Shown: in pieces, positions 8,548 through 15,801 of the stretch | Position numbering within the stretch: the first letter of the stretch is position 1 | Layout of the letters: each line of letters starts with the position of its first letter | Source of the DNA: Acidobacteriota bacterium | GTDB lineage: Bacteria; Acidobacteriota; Polarisedimenticolia; QHYA01 | Assembly: GCA_003223995.1 (NCBI GenBank) | Contig: QHYA01000215.1 | Span: 1 to 15,801, forward strand | Direction of reading: 5' to 3' | Length of the DNA stretch: 15,801 bases | The notes under the pieces: generated by a model | What the model saw: the letters and a program-made list of their open reading frames with translations, nothing else | Databases searched by the model: none | Told to the model about the DNA's origin: nothing | Translations under genes and position numbers: made by a program

Positions 8548-9864
8548 TCAGTCCACGGCCACGATGGCCGGGATCAGCAGGCCCGGCATGTGAAAGCCGG
8601 GAAAACGGACCAGCCGGAGCGCCGGGGAGCGAAGACACTCGAAGAAGTTGCCGCTCAGCCCCGCTCGCACGCGCCCCCCAAGCCTTCCCGGCCCTACGGC
8701 GAGGCTCTGGGGAGCGGAGAGCGAGAATTCTCCGCTCGTATGATCCTGCGTGTGCAGTCCGAGAACTCCGAGCACCAGGAGCCCCCGACCCATCTCGCCG
8801 AGGATCTTTTCCGGGCCTTCCATCGCCCCGGCCTCGATGATCACCGATTCGATCCCCGCAGGAGGGGGGACCGGCTCCAGGCCGAATCGCCTGGCGTATT
8901 TGAGATCCAGCATCGGCGAGGCGAGCCTTCCGCAGACCAGATAATCGGCCCGGCGTGCGGGCAGCCCCTCCGAGGTGAAACGATAAGAACCGGCCCCGTA
9001 CGGAACCAGCGGATCGAGCCGCACTGAAAGGTCTTCACGGAAAAGGAGCGCCCGCTCGCGGAAATGCTCGATCCTGAAGGCCGACTGACGGTTCCAGATC
9101 CGCTCGCCGGAGAGGTTTGCGAGAAAGTAGGTGGTGAAGAAGGCTTCGGCGACCTGCGGGTGCAGCAGGACAGGAAGCGCTCCGCCAGCGAAAGCGGCCT
9201 CTCTCTCGCCGAGCCGCCGGACGTGGTCGCACGTCTCCGCCAGGCGACCCCTGGCGACTTCCGGCGAAATGATCTCGCGGCGGGTCCACCCCTCCCCGGC
9301 CTGCCCCTCGAACCAGAAATAGTAGGAGAAGGCGGTCGACTCCCCCTCGGCCTCGCAGCCACGAGAGGTGAGAACGCCGGCCCGCCGGTGCGCCGCGGAG
9401 ACGGTCCCCGAGTAGGTGGAGAAGCGGTGGGCGGCCGCCAGCTTCCCCGCCACCTCCAGCAGCGCGGCGAGCGGCACGGGCGCGTCCTCGGCGACGGAGG
9501 CCGTCGCGAGGGAAAACAGCGGCACATCGGGCCACGCCTGGGGACCGAGGAAGTTCGCCGCGTCCGGGTCCTCATAGCGGGCCGCACGGGCAGAGGAGAG
9601 AAGCTCCCCGGGCCGGGCGAGCTCGGCCCGCTCGGCCCGGCGCGAGGAGATCTGGCCGTCGCTCCACTGGATGAAGACGCGCGCCGAGACCCCCTCAGCC
9701 ATGGTCAGAGGCGAGTGCACATTGGCGGGTTCGGCGTCCTTCACTCCAACCTCCGCCCCGCGCTCCCAGGTCCAACTGATGCGCCAGTCGGACACACGCG
9801 TCCCGTCCGCGTGCCAGCTCTCCAGCGCCTGCCGCAGCGGCCGGAGCTCTCTCAGCAACCGCAC
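8548..9864 (-). CDS. tldE: TldE/PmbA-like subunit of a TldD-TldE protease
   Basis: TldE (PmbA) is the non-metal partner of TldD. In E. coli the pair makes a heteromeric protease that matures microcin B17 and degrades the CcdA antitoxin. The 438-residue product lacks an HExxxH site, as expected, and carries family-like segments: VLLHPQVAEAFF, then VPYGAGSYRFTSEGLPARR. The C-terminal block (359-411) has GRGLLVLGVLGLHTQDHTSGEFSLSAP and LSGNFFECL, matching the PmbA pattern of a G(L/Q)HT..xTG(D/E)FS turn followed by GN. Start GTG 9864 has GGAGG 8 bases upstream; no earlier start exists in frame before a stop. It follows tldD by 81 bases. Divergence in the N-terminal half is large, so a peptide substrate cannot be guessed. 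Confidence 0.85.
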   Translation of the reverse strand: MRLLRELRPLRQALESWHADGTRVSDWRISWTWERGAEVGVKDAEPANVHSPLTMAEGVSARVFIQWSDGQISSRRAERAELARPGELLSSARAARYEDPDAANFLGPQAWPDVPLFSLATASVAEDAPVPLAALLEVAGKLAAAHRFSTYSGTVSAAHRRAGVLTSRGCEAEGESTAFSYYFWFEGQAGEGWTRREIISPEVARGRLAETCDHVRRLGEREAAFAGGALPVLLHPQVAEAFFTTYFLANLSGERIWNRQSAFRIEHFRERALLFREDLSVRLDPLVPYGAGSYRFTSEGLPARRADYLVCGRLASPMLDLKYARRFGLEPVPPPAGIESVIIEAGAMEGPEKILGEMGRGLLVLGVLGLHTQDHTSGEFSLSAPQSLAVGPGRLGGRVRAGLSGNFFECLRSPALRLVRFPGFHMPGLLIPAIVAVD

Positions 9865-9872
9865 CTCATCCG

Positions 9873-9877
9873 CCTCC
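9873..9877 (-). promoter_or_regulatory. Ribosome binding site for the tldE-like gene
   Basis: GGAGG on the minus strand, 8 bases before GTG 9864. It supports this non-ATG start. Confidence 0.6.
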
Positions 9878-9945
9878 GTTCGCGTTTGTGTTGCATCCGC
9901 TCTCGCTCCCGATCGGTCTGGCCGCGGCTCTCACCGCGGGGCGCA

Positions 9946-11484
9946 TCAGCTTCCCACCCTGATGCTCGGATCGGGCTCGATGAAGACGAAAGCATGGGAG
10001 CCTCCGCAGGAGGGGACCGACTGGCCCCACTTGCCGCACATGCCGATCGCGTCCAGACAGAGGGGGCCGAATCCCGTCGAAAGCGAGCCGAGGGCCGCGA
10101 GCACCGTCCCCCGGAATGCCGAAGGCCTGTGGAGGGCCACCCGGCCGGGTGCCAGCTCGTAGAGGGCCTGGCAGTTGAACAGGAAATCCCCCTGAACCGG
10201 GTTCACCTGTCCACCTGTGTAGCCCGAGAGAAAGATCACTCGCGGATACCGCTCGAACAGCCCCGCGTCCCCGATCAGATCGCGCACGTTCTCCGGGGTC
10301 ATCTCCTCGAAGGGGAGGGGAAGGGGTCTCGGCCCGGCGATCTCGATCCGGATGTTACTCATGCGCGGGAGCGGAGCGGCGCGATAGGATCCCGCGCGGT
10401 CGGATCCTTTCGAGGGATGCCCCGCCGCTCGGGCGCTGAACAGGTCGGTCAGGGCTTCAGCGAGCAGGCCGGACCGGACGATTTCGACGCGCTGCCGACG
10501 CTCGCCGTTCGCCGAGACGGGCTGGTCGGCGTGATCTCCCGCTATCGGCTCGTCGATGACCGAGACCCCTTCCCGGCCGACCCTTTCCCCGCAGCGGAAG
10601 CGTCCTTCCCTCGCCAGGATGGAGGAGCGGAACTGGTCCGCCTCCGCGGCGTGGCCGAAGGCCTCGTGGGCGAGCCCCTTGGCCAGCGCGTAGTCGATCA
10701 GAAGCGGCACCGCCCCGCCGGAAGCGAATCTCGCCGCCTGCGGCAGGGCCCTCGCCCTCTGCGCGGCCGACCGCGTGCGAAGCTGCAACCGGCGCAGGAC
10801 CGCCTCGTCCCGCAGGGCGTCGTAATGAGGAGAGGGGACCGCGGCGCGGCAAGTGAAAGCGCCTCCGCTCCCCTCGGCGGTCAGGCTCTGGGAGGCGACG
10901 AAGCGTGTGACCACCCAGGCGACGTCCGTACCGTCGCTCCGCGCGACCCTCCATTCCTCCCGCTCGAAGGAGAGGGCGGTCCGCGCCGACAGGCCAGGCT
11001 GCATTCCCTTCGCCTCCTCGTTGAGCTGAAGAGCCTGTTTCTCGACCTCGGCGATCGAAACCGAATCGATCGGGACGCGTCCGACCTCGCCGACCCGAGC
11101 CCGCAGGGGCGCGGCCGTGAGGAATCCGAGGTTCGCGGCGGCCCCCATCGAGCCGGCCGAGCAGGCGGCCCGCGCGGTCCTCGCGAGCATCGCGGCGGCT
11201 GACTCGTCATCGAGGCCGTCGATGGAGCCGAAGGCGCAGACCCCCGCCTCCGTGAACAGATGCAGCCCGAGCCCCATGGAGGCCGAAGAGCCGATCTCCT
11301 CCGTCCGCCCATTGTTGACGACAACGGCGAAGGTTCGCCGCGAGCGGGCTCGGGCGATGAGGTACAGCCCCCCGGCGGCGGCCTCCCTCTCCAAGTTCCC
11401 GAGGAGCGGGCCCTTCTCCTCGAGCTCGAAACGGGAGGGAGGGCTGCCCTCGGCTGCAGGATCTTCCGCGGCCGGAGTGGTCAC
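9946..11484 (-). CDS. tldD: TldD-like zinc metalloprotease subunit
   Basis: The catalytic subunit of the TldD/TldE protease. From GTG 11484 the product is 512 residues. The zinc motif HEAFGH is at 273-278 in the context AKGLAHEAFGHAAEADQ, equivalent to the HExxxH of TldD. The C-terminal domain has SGYTGGQVNPVQGDFLFNCQ and MCGKWGQSVPSCGG, where Cys483 matches the conserved MCGKxGQ cysteine that completes the metal site. RAGSYRAAPLPRMSNIRI corresponds to the conserved R(M)TN stretch. The frame is open upstream to 11784, but that part is antisense-like noise over the hydrolase. GTG 11484 overlaps the hydrolase stop as GTGA, indicating translational coupling. The N-terminal ~30 residues are not conserved to my eye. 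Confidence 0.87.
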   Translation of the reverse strand: MTTPAAEDPAAEGSPPSRFELEEKGPLLGNLEREAAAGGLYLIARARSRRTFAVVVNNGRTEEIGSSASMGLGLHLFTEAGVCAFGSIDGLDDESAAAMLARTARAACSAGSMGAAANLGFLTAAPLRARVGEVGRVPIDSVSIAEVEKQALQLNEEAKGMQPGLSARTALSFEREEWRVARSDGTDVAWVVTRFVASQSLTAEGSGGAFTCRAAVPSPHYDALRDEAVLRRLQLRTRSAAQRARALPQAARFASGGAVPLLIDYALAKGLAHEAFGHAAEADQFRSSILAREGRFRCGERVGREGVSVIDEPIAGDHADQPVSANGERRQRVEIVRSGLLAEALTDLFSARAAGHPSKGSDRAGSYRAAPLPRMSNIRIEIAGPRPLPLPFEEMTPENVRDLIGDAGLFERYPRVIFLSGYTGGQVNPVQGDFLFNCQALYELAPGRVALHRPSAFRGTVLAALGSLSTGFGPLCLDAIGMCGKWGQSVPSCGGSHAFVFIEPDPSIRVGS

Positions 11485-12287
11485 GAGGAGAGGTGGGACC
11501 GGATGAGAGCTCCGCAGTCGCCCGCATGCGTGTGCAGGACATGGTGCCCGCCGGAGGGGAACGAGCGCAGGAGCATGTGCGGATGCTCGCGCGGCAGCTC
11601 GGCGACTCGGTGGAAAGGCGCGACCTGGTCCTTCTCCCCGTGCAGCAGGAGGGTCGGCACATGCGGCGCGCGGTCGAGGGCCGGCTCGACGGAGTGGTTG
11701 AGCAGGCAGTTTTCCAGGGTCGAGGTCAGCGACTGGAATGTGAACAGACGGCAGTCGGAAAGCACCTCCAGGGGTATTCCCCACGCATTGCGAAGGGCGG
11801 GAACCAGGCCTGTTCGTCGCAGTTGCGACAGGTTGGCCTTGAGGGAATGCTGCTGGAGGAGCTTGCGGTACGAGGGGGAGCCCGACCAGAAGATCTCTCG
11901 CGCCGTCTCCGGGTCGGAGAATCGGGGAAGGCTCAACAGCACGATCCGGCCCACCTGCTCGGGGTATCTCGCCGCGTACTCCAGGGCGAGGATCGCGCCG
12001 AGAGAGTGGCCCACGAGATGCAGCGGCCGCTCCGACAGCTCCCCCTCTTCGACGAAGGCCCTGATGGCGTCGACGAACAGGTCGATCCGGTAGCTGACCA
12101 CCGGCTTCGGGGAAAGGCCGAATCCGGGAAGGTCCGGAAGCACGAGATGGAATGGGCCGGCGAGGCCGGCCAGCCGCGACGCGAAGTAACGGTGCGATTC
12201 GGTGATCCCGTGCAGGAACAGCACCGCCGGCGCGCTATCGGGGCCGATGCGCCTGTAGTGGAGCGCCAGTGCGGATGGTCGGATCAA
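11481..12287 (-). CDS. Alpha/beta-fold hydrolase
   Basis: A 268-residue alpha/beta hydrolase with the full triad: HG oxyanion segment LFLHGITES (23-31), nucleophile Ser95 in LVGHSLG (91-97), acid Asp220 in HGEKDQVAP, and His248 or His249 in GGHHVLHTH. The lid region (about 125-200) is helical, including SPSYRKLLQQH. Family members are esterases, lipases, haloalkane-type hydrolases or peptidases; the substrate cannot be told. The start is TTG 12287, overlapping the stop of the TPR gene as TTGA, and the stop overlaps the tldD start as GTGA. It is thus locked into the operon and probably acts in the cytoplasm, as no signal peptide is seen. Confidence 0.9.
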   Translation of the reverse strand: MIRPSALALHYRRIGPDSAPAVLFLHGITESHRYFASRLAGLAGPFHLVLPDLPGFGLSPKPVVSYRIDLFVDAIRAFVEEGELSERPLHLVGHSLGAILALEYAARYPEQVGRIVLLSLPRFSDPETAREIFWSGSPSYRKLLQQHSLKANLSQLRRTGLVPALRNAWGIPLEVLSDCRLFTFQSLTSTLENCLLNHSVEPALDRAPHVPTLLLHGEKDQVAPFHRVAELPREHPHMLLRSFPSGGHHVLHTHAGDCGALIRSHLSS

Positions 12288-12760
12288 TTGATGGAAAGCC
12301 GCAGCGTGTCCACAGCGACGCGGGCGGACTGGTCGTCCGGCCTGATTTCGAGCGCGGCGCGAAACTCCGCGAGCGCCTCGACGAGCATTCCCCTGGCGAC
12401 ATAGATCCGCCCCAGGTTCAAGTACGGGAAGTGTCGGGGTTCGTAGCGGGGGGCCAGCTTCGCCTTCTGGAGCCAGGGGATGGCTTCATCCAGCCTGCCC
12501 AATTGAATCAGGTAGCAGCCGATGTCGTTGTAGGGATTGCCAAAGGTGGGATCGGTGTCTATCGCCCGCTGGCAGTCCTCGATGGCCTCCTCGATCTCCT
12601 TCTTGAAGCTCCTGGCCCAGCCCCGGTAGGTGAAGGCCTCGGCCGTCGGCTCCTCCGCCAGGGAGCGGTTCAAAAGCTCGATGGCGGAGTCGACCTCGCC
12701 CGACATCAGCAGCCGGGTCGCCTCATCGCAGAGCTCGTCGGCTTTGATGCGCTTACCCAT
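12284..12760 (-). CDS. Small TPR-repeat protein, first gene of the TldD/TldE operon
   Basis: A 158-residue protein made almost entirely of TPR helix pairs. Four repeats are visible at about 5-38, 39-72, 73-106 and 110-145, with typical text such as AIEDCQRAIDTDPTFGNPYND and ALAEFRAALEIRPDD. There is no signal peptide or membrane segment, so a cytoplasmic scaffold or adaptor is likely. ATG 12760 has no ribosome site, and a weak promoter-like pair lies directly in front of it, so a leaderless transcript is possible. The stop TGA 12284-12286 overlaps the hydrolase TTG start. Confidence 0.85.
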   Translation of the reverse strand: MGKRIKADELCDEATRLLMSGEVDSAIELLNRSLAEEPTAEAFTYRGWARSFKKEIEEAIEDCQRAIDTDPTFGNPYNDIGCYLIQLGRLDEAIPWLQKAKLAPRYEPRHFPYLNLGRIYVARGMLVEALAEFRAALEIRPDDQSARVAVDTLRLSIN

Positions 12761-12856
12761 GACCAGAAGATACGGCTCTCCGAACGAACGGCAAACACCG
12801 CAAGGCGTCCTCCCACAGCTTTATCTTCGCCGGAGTCTGTGCAAGAATCCAGAGAA
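12761..12856. promoter_or_regulatory. Divergent intergenic region between the TPR operon and glyA
   Basis: These 96 bases must hold the start signals for both directions. For the minus strand there is a weak sigma70-like pair: TTGCCG (12794-12789), a 16-base spacer and TATCTT (12772-12767), each with four of six consensus matches. The -10 ends only 6 bases before ATG 12760, implying a leaderless mRNA if real. For glyA I see no convincing promoter; AGAGAA just before its ATG is a poor ribosome site. No riboswitch such as a glycine or THF aptamer is apparent in so short a space. Confidence 0.3.
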
Positions 12857-14137
12857 ATGGCCGGTCAGGACGCGACGATGCGCCGGGAGCTGGAAGAGGT
12901 GGACCCCGAGGTCGCCCGCGCGGTCAGGGCAGAGGCCCAGCGGCAGGCGAACACCCTGGAGCTGATCGCCTCCGAGAACTTCGTCTCGGAAGCGGTGCTC
13001 GAAGCGATGGGCTCCGTCTTCACGAACAAGTACGCCGAGGGTTATCCGGGCAAACGCTACTATGGGGGGTGCGAGTTCTCGGATGTGGTCGAGGAACTGG
13101 CCAGGTCGCGGGCCAAGCAGCTGTTCGGCGCCGACCACGCCAACGTCCAGCCGCACTCCGGGGCCCAGGCGAACATGGCGGTCTATCTCGCCGCCCTTCA
13201 GCCCGGCGACACCGTCCTGGGAATGGACCTGTCTCACGGGGGGCACCTGACGCACGGCCACCCGCTGAACTTCTCGGGTATTTGCTACCGTTTCGTTCCT
13301 TACGGAGTGAGAAAAGACGACGAGCGGATCGACTACGACGCCCTCGAGGCGGCGGCGAGGGAGCACCGGCCGAAGATGATCGTCGCGGGCGCCTCGGCCT
13401 ATCCCCGCACGATCGATTTCGAGCGGATCGGGAGGATCGCGCGCGAGGTCGGGGCGGTCGTCATGGCCGACATCGCTCACATCGCCGGTCTGATCGTGGC
13501 CGGCCTCCATCCCAGCCCGGTTCCGCACTGCGAGTTCATCACCTCCACCACGCACAAGACCCTCCGGGGCCCTCGCGCGGGCCTGATCCTCTGCCAGGAG
13601 CAGTGGGCCAAGAAGATCGACAAGATCGTGTTTCCCGGTGTGCAGGGGGGCCCGCACATGCATATCATCGCGGCCAAGGCCGTCGCCTTCCGGGAGGCCC
13701 TGGAGCCCGGCTTCGCCGCCTACCAGAGGCGGATCGTCGAGAACGCCACGACGCTGGCGGAGGCAGTGGCTCGGGAAGGCTTCCGGCTGGTCTCCGGCGG
13801 GACGGACAATCATCTCTTCCTCGTGGACGTCGCCTCGAAGGGAATGACGGGACGGCAGGCCGAGGAGTTGCTGGAGAGGACCGGCATCACCGTCAACAAG
13901 AACGCCATCCCGTTCGACCCCTACCCGCCTCTGAAGGCGGGGGGCATCCGGGTCGGGACCCCGGCGCTGACGACTCGCGGCATGGGACCGGAAGAGATGA
14001 AACAGATCGGATGGATGATCGGCCGCGTGCTGAGAGAGCCCGAGAACGAAGAGCTCGCCGGCGAGGTCCGCACCCGCGCGGCGGATCTGTGCGCGCGCTT
14101 CCCCCTGTACGTCTCGAGGCAGGAGGCCCCAGTCTGA
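12857..14137 (+). CDS. glyA: Serine hydroxymethyltransferase
   Basis: A PLP enzyme converting serine and tetrahydrofolate to glycine and 5,10-methylene-THF, central to one-carbon supply. The 426-residue length is normal. Key motifs: LELIASENFVS (34-44), NKYAEGYPGKRYYGG (57-71), HxSGAQAN (100-106), VMADIAHIAG (202-211) and the PLP lysine in STTHKTLRGPRAG (230-242, Lys234). The C-terminal part includes GGTDNHLFLVD and GIRVGTPALTTRG. The frame is open upstream to 12269, but that part is antisense to the TPR gene; ATG 12857 fits the family N-terminus, with ATG 12878 as an alternative. It is transcribed away from the TPR operon and followed by a hairpin. Confidence 0.97.
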   Translation: MAGQDATMRRELEEVDPEVARAVRAEAQRQANTLELIASENFVSEAVLEAMGSVFTNKYAEGYPGKRYYGGCEFSDVVEELARSRAKQLFGADHANVQPHSGAQANMAVYLAALQPGDTVLGMDLSHGGHLTHGHPLNFSGICYRFVPYGVRKDDERIDYDALEAAAREHRPKMIVAGASAYPRTIDFERIGRIAREVGAVVMADIAHIAGLIVAGLHPSPVPHCEFITSTTHKTLRGPRAGLILCQEQWAKKIDKIVFPGVQGGPHMHIIAAKAVAFREALEPGFAAYQRRIVENATTLAEAVAREGFRLVSGGTDNHLFLVDVASKGMTGRQAEELLERTGITVNKNAIPFDPYPPLKAGGIRVGTPALTTRGMGPEEMKQIGWMIGRVLREPENEELAGEVRTRAADLCARFPLYVSRQEAPV

Positions 14138-14138
14138 C

Positions 14139-14154
14139 GAGCGCCACGGCGCTC
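14139..14154 (+). terminator. Hairpin directly after glyA
   Basis: GAGCGCC (14139-14145) and GGCGCTC (14148-14154) form a compact GC-rich stem starting 2 bases after the glyA stop. Six pairs with a CACG tetraloop are realistic. No T-tract follows, so it may protect the 3' end or act as a weak terminator before the helicase gene 118 bases on. Confidence 0.4.
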
Positions 14155-14271
14155 ACGAACAGCCCGGACAAGGCGCGGTGGGGGGGCTCCATTCGGTTCT
14201 CGAACCGGCTCCTCCGGGCCCTCCGAATTCCATCGCGCGTGGCGCTCGGCCCGCGCCGCCGGTTTCCGTGA

Positions 14272-15801
14272 ATGCCCTCCTCGGACCTCGAAAGGATCTT
14301 CGGTCCCGGCGGTGAGCTCTCCCGCGCTCACCCCCATTACGAACCGCGTCCGGGCCAATTGGAGATGGCCCGAGCCGTCGCCCTCTCGCTCGAGGCTGGA
14401 AAGCACCTGCTCGTCGAGGCCGGCACCGGCACGGGCAAGACGCTGGCCTACCTCGTCCCTGCCGTCCTGTCAGGGCTGAGGGTCGTCGTTTCGACGGGCA
14501 CGAAGACTCTTCAGGACCAGATCATCGACGGCGACATCCCTTTCATCCGAGACAAGCTGGGGCTGCGCGTCAGCGCCGCGGCGATGAAGGGGCGGGACAA
14601 CTACCTCTGCCTGCGCCGCTTCAGAGAATTCGAGCAGGAGCCTTTCTTCAGCAACTTCGAGGATGAAGGGCCTTTCTCGGCGGTGCGGACCTGGTCTCGG
14701 AAGACCGAAGCAGGGGACAGGGCCGAGGTCCCGGGACTGCCGGACGAGGCCGCCTTCTGGCGGTCGATCAACGCGCGGGGAGATACCTGCACCGGAACGA
14801 GGTGCGAAAGCTACGAGGACTGTTTCCTGACGCGGCTGAAGCGCCGTGCCTCCAGCGCCCAGATCGTCGTCGTGAACCATCACCTCTTCTTCGCGGACCT
14901 CGTCCTGCGGCAGGACGCCTATGGAAGGGTCCTGCCCGACCACGACCGTGTGATCTTCGACGAAGCCCATCTGCTCGAGGAGATCGCCACCCACTACCTC
15001 GGACTTTCCCTTTCCTCGTTCCGGATCGAGGAGCTGGTTTCCGACGCCGAACGGGTGCTCCTCTCCTCCGGCCCGCACGGCCGCTCGCCTCGGGACGGAC
15101 CGGCACGAGAGGTGGATCTGGCGGCGCAGGGCCGGGGATGGGGCGGGCGCAGGGGGCGAAAGGGCTCGGCTCGGAGATCTGGAGGAGACCGTGGGCCGGC
15201 ACGCCGGCTGCCGCAGGCTCAGACGGCGCGCGCGGAAGCGGAGCGGTTCTTCGAGATCTTCCGCAGGGAAGGGGAGGGAAAAGAGAGGCCCTGGGGGGGA
15301 AGGGGGCAATGGAGGCGGAAGGGGCAATGGGGGCGCGCAGGAGAGCGGCCGGACACCGGAGGGCACGCTGGCACGTCCCAGGGACGCTTCCGCTTCCGGC
15401 CGGCGGAGCTGCAACCGGAGCTGGCTGTGGCATACGAGCGTCTTTCAGCGGCGCTGGACGCGCTTGTCGCTGCGACGGCGCCCCGCTCCGCGACCTCCGA
15501 GGAGGCCGTGCTCATCGAGCGGCGCGCCACGGAGATCATGGCGACGCTCCGGGGGATCCTCTCGGCCGAGGAAGCCGACACGGTGACCTGGGCGGAAGCG
15601 CGTGGTCATGGGGTCTTCCTCGGCGCCGCTCCTGTGGATGTCTCCCGTCCTCTCTCGGAGATGCTTTTCGAGCGGGTGGAAGGAGCCGTTCTGACTTCCG
15701 CGACGCTTTCCGTTCTGGACGATTTCTCCTTCGCGCGCCAGCGATTGGGTGTCGGCGAGGCTGACGAGCTTCGGATCTCCTCCCCGTTCGATTACGAGCG
15801 G
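14272..15801 (+). CDS. DinG/XPD-family Fe-S DNA helicase, 3' end beyond the window
   Basis: A superfamily 2, XPD-like ATP-dependent helicase related to DinG/YoaA, likely acting on damaged or structured DNA. Open for 510 codons from ATG 14272 to the window edge. Visible: RPGQLEMA (Q-like motif), Walker A GTGTGKT (51-57, Lys56), STGTKTLQDQ (motif Ia), four cysteines placed for a 4Fe-4S cluster (Cys113, Cys173, Cys178, Cys184), VVVNHHLF, DEAH box 230-233, and VLTSATLS (473-480). The remaining motifs (V, VI) should lie to the right. Residues about 284-365 form a low-complexity Gly/Arg/Gln/Trp insert with GQW repeated twice, unlike the rest. The start has no clear ribosome site. Exact subfamily is uncertain, so no symbol is given. 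Confidence 0.9.
   Translation, partial: MPSSDLERIFGPGGELSRAHPHYEPRPGQLEMARAVALSLEAGKHLLVEAGTGTGKTLAYLVPAVLSGLRVVVSTGTKTLQDQIIDGDIPFIRDKLGLRVSAAAMKGRDNYLCLRRFREFEQEPFFSNFEDEGPFSAVRTWSRKTEAGDRAEVPGLPDEAAFWRSINARGDTCTGTRCESYEDCFLTRLKRRASSAQIVVVNHHLFFADLVLRQDAYGRVLPDHDRVIFDEAHLLEEIATHYLGLSLSSFRIEELVSDAERVLLSSGPHGRSPRDGPAREVDLAAQGRGWGGRRGRKGSARRSGGDRGPARRLPQAQTARAEAERFFEIFRREGEGKERPWGGRGQWRRKGQWGRAGERPDTGGHAGTSQGRFRFRPAELQPELAVAYERLSAALDALVAATAPRSATSEEAVLIERRATEIMATLRGILSAEEADTVTWAEARGHGVFLGAAPVDVSRPLSEMLFERVEGAVLTSATLSVLDDFSFARQRLGVGEADELRISSPFDYER
15266..15335 (+). repeat. G-tract cluster with two near-identical GGAAGGGG(G)CAATGG units
   Basis: Within the helicase gene the coding strand has G-runs of 3, 4, 3, 7, 5, 4 and 5 bases between 15266 and 15335. 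It includes two direct repeat units (15298-15312 and 15317-15330) that differ by one G. They encode the GQW repeats. The pattern satisfies a G-quadruplex-type arrangement and the runs are also slippage-prone. Confidence 0.6.

Noticed and set aside
9064..11202. A 712-codon open frame on the plus strand across the tldE and tldD genes
   Set aside because: It is antisense to two well-supported genes and reads as Arg/Gly/Pro-rich text with no domain, typical of high-GC shadow frames.
11485..11784. In-frame upstream extension of tldD
   Set aside because: It lies over the alpha/beta hydrolase, which has a full catalytic triad; the GTGA overlap at 11484 gives a better start.
12269..12856. In-frame upstream extension of glyA
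   Set aside because: It overlaps the TPR gene on the other strand, and SHMT proteins begin close to ATG 12857.
12821..13813. 330-codon minus-strand frame across glyA
   Set aside because: Antisense to a clear serine hydroxymethyltransferase; no domain recognised.

Overview
The window is a high-GC (by eye about two-thirds G+C), gene-dense stretch of bacterial chromosome that looks mostly like housekeeping DNA. No phage, transposase, CRISPR array, rRNA or tRNA was found. The GC content, the gene mix (a short exported CxxxC protein, a TldD/TldE pair, an iron-oxygenase-like fold, QueF, a copper ATPase with a YHS domain) and the loose gene order suggest an uncultured environmental bacterium, possibly Acidobacteriota. 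That phylum is a guess from general impression, not shown by any marker.

Layout. (1) 1-244: no supported gene. (2) 245-4263, plus strand: a Cu+-type P1B ATPase with YHS and two CxxCGM metal-binding modules; an MNT nucleotidyltransferase overlapping a HEPN partner cut to 57 codons; a small exported protein of unknown function; and queF (queuosine pathway). (3) 4277-4923, minus strand: a heme-oxygenase-like diiron (HDO) gene split into two overlapping frames and apparently missing an internal segment. (4) 4977-6155, plus: citrate synthase. (5) 6171-7064, minus: a LOG-family protein. (6) 7215-12760, minus: an apparent five-gene operon transcribed leftwards, TPR protein > alpha/beta hydrolase > TldD-like metalloprotease > TldE-like partner > exported TPR protein. 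The first three are joined by 4-base start/stop overlaps with TTG and GTG starts. The last gene carries a frameshift near 7626-7636. (7) 12857-14137, plus: glyA. (8) 14272 to the window end, plus: a DinG/XPD-type Fe-S helicase, open at the right edge, with a low-complexity basic insert encoded by very G-rich DNA.

How the genes work together. The only clear functional group is the TldD/TldE operon: TldD and TldE are known to form a heteromeric protease acting on unfolded or small peptides, here coupled to a hydrolase and two TPR proteins. The MNT/HEPN pair is a recognised toxin-antitoxin arrangement that has probably lost its toxin. Three genes look broken (HEPN, HDO, exported TPR). This could be real decay or, for the TPR frameshift, an assembly error. 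I see no convincing new system; the best candidates for a second look are the TldD/E operon, the degraded HDO gene, and the DinG insert with its quadruplex-prone DNA.
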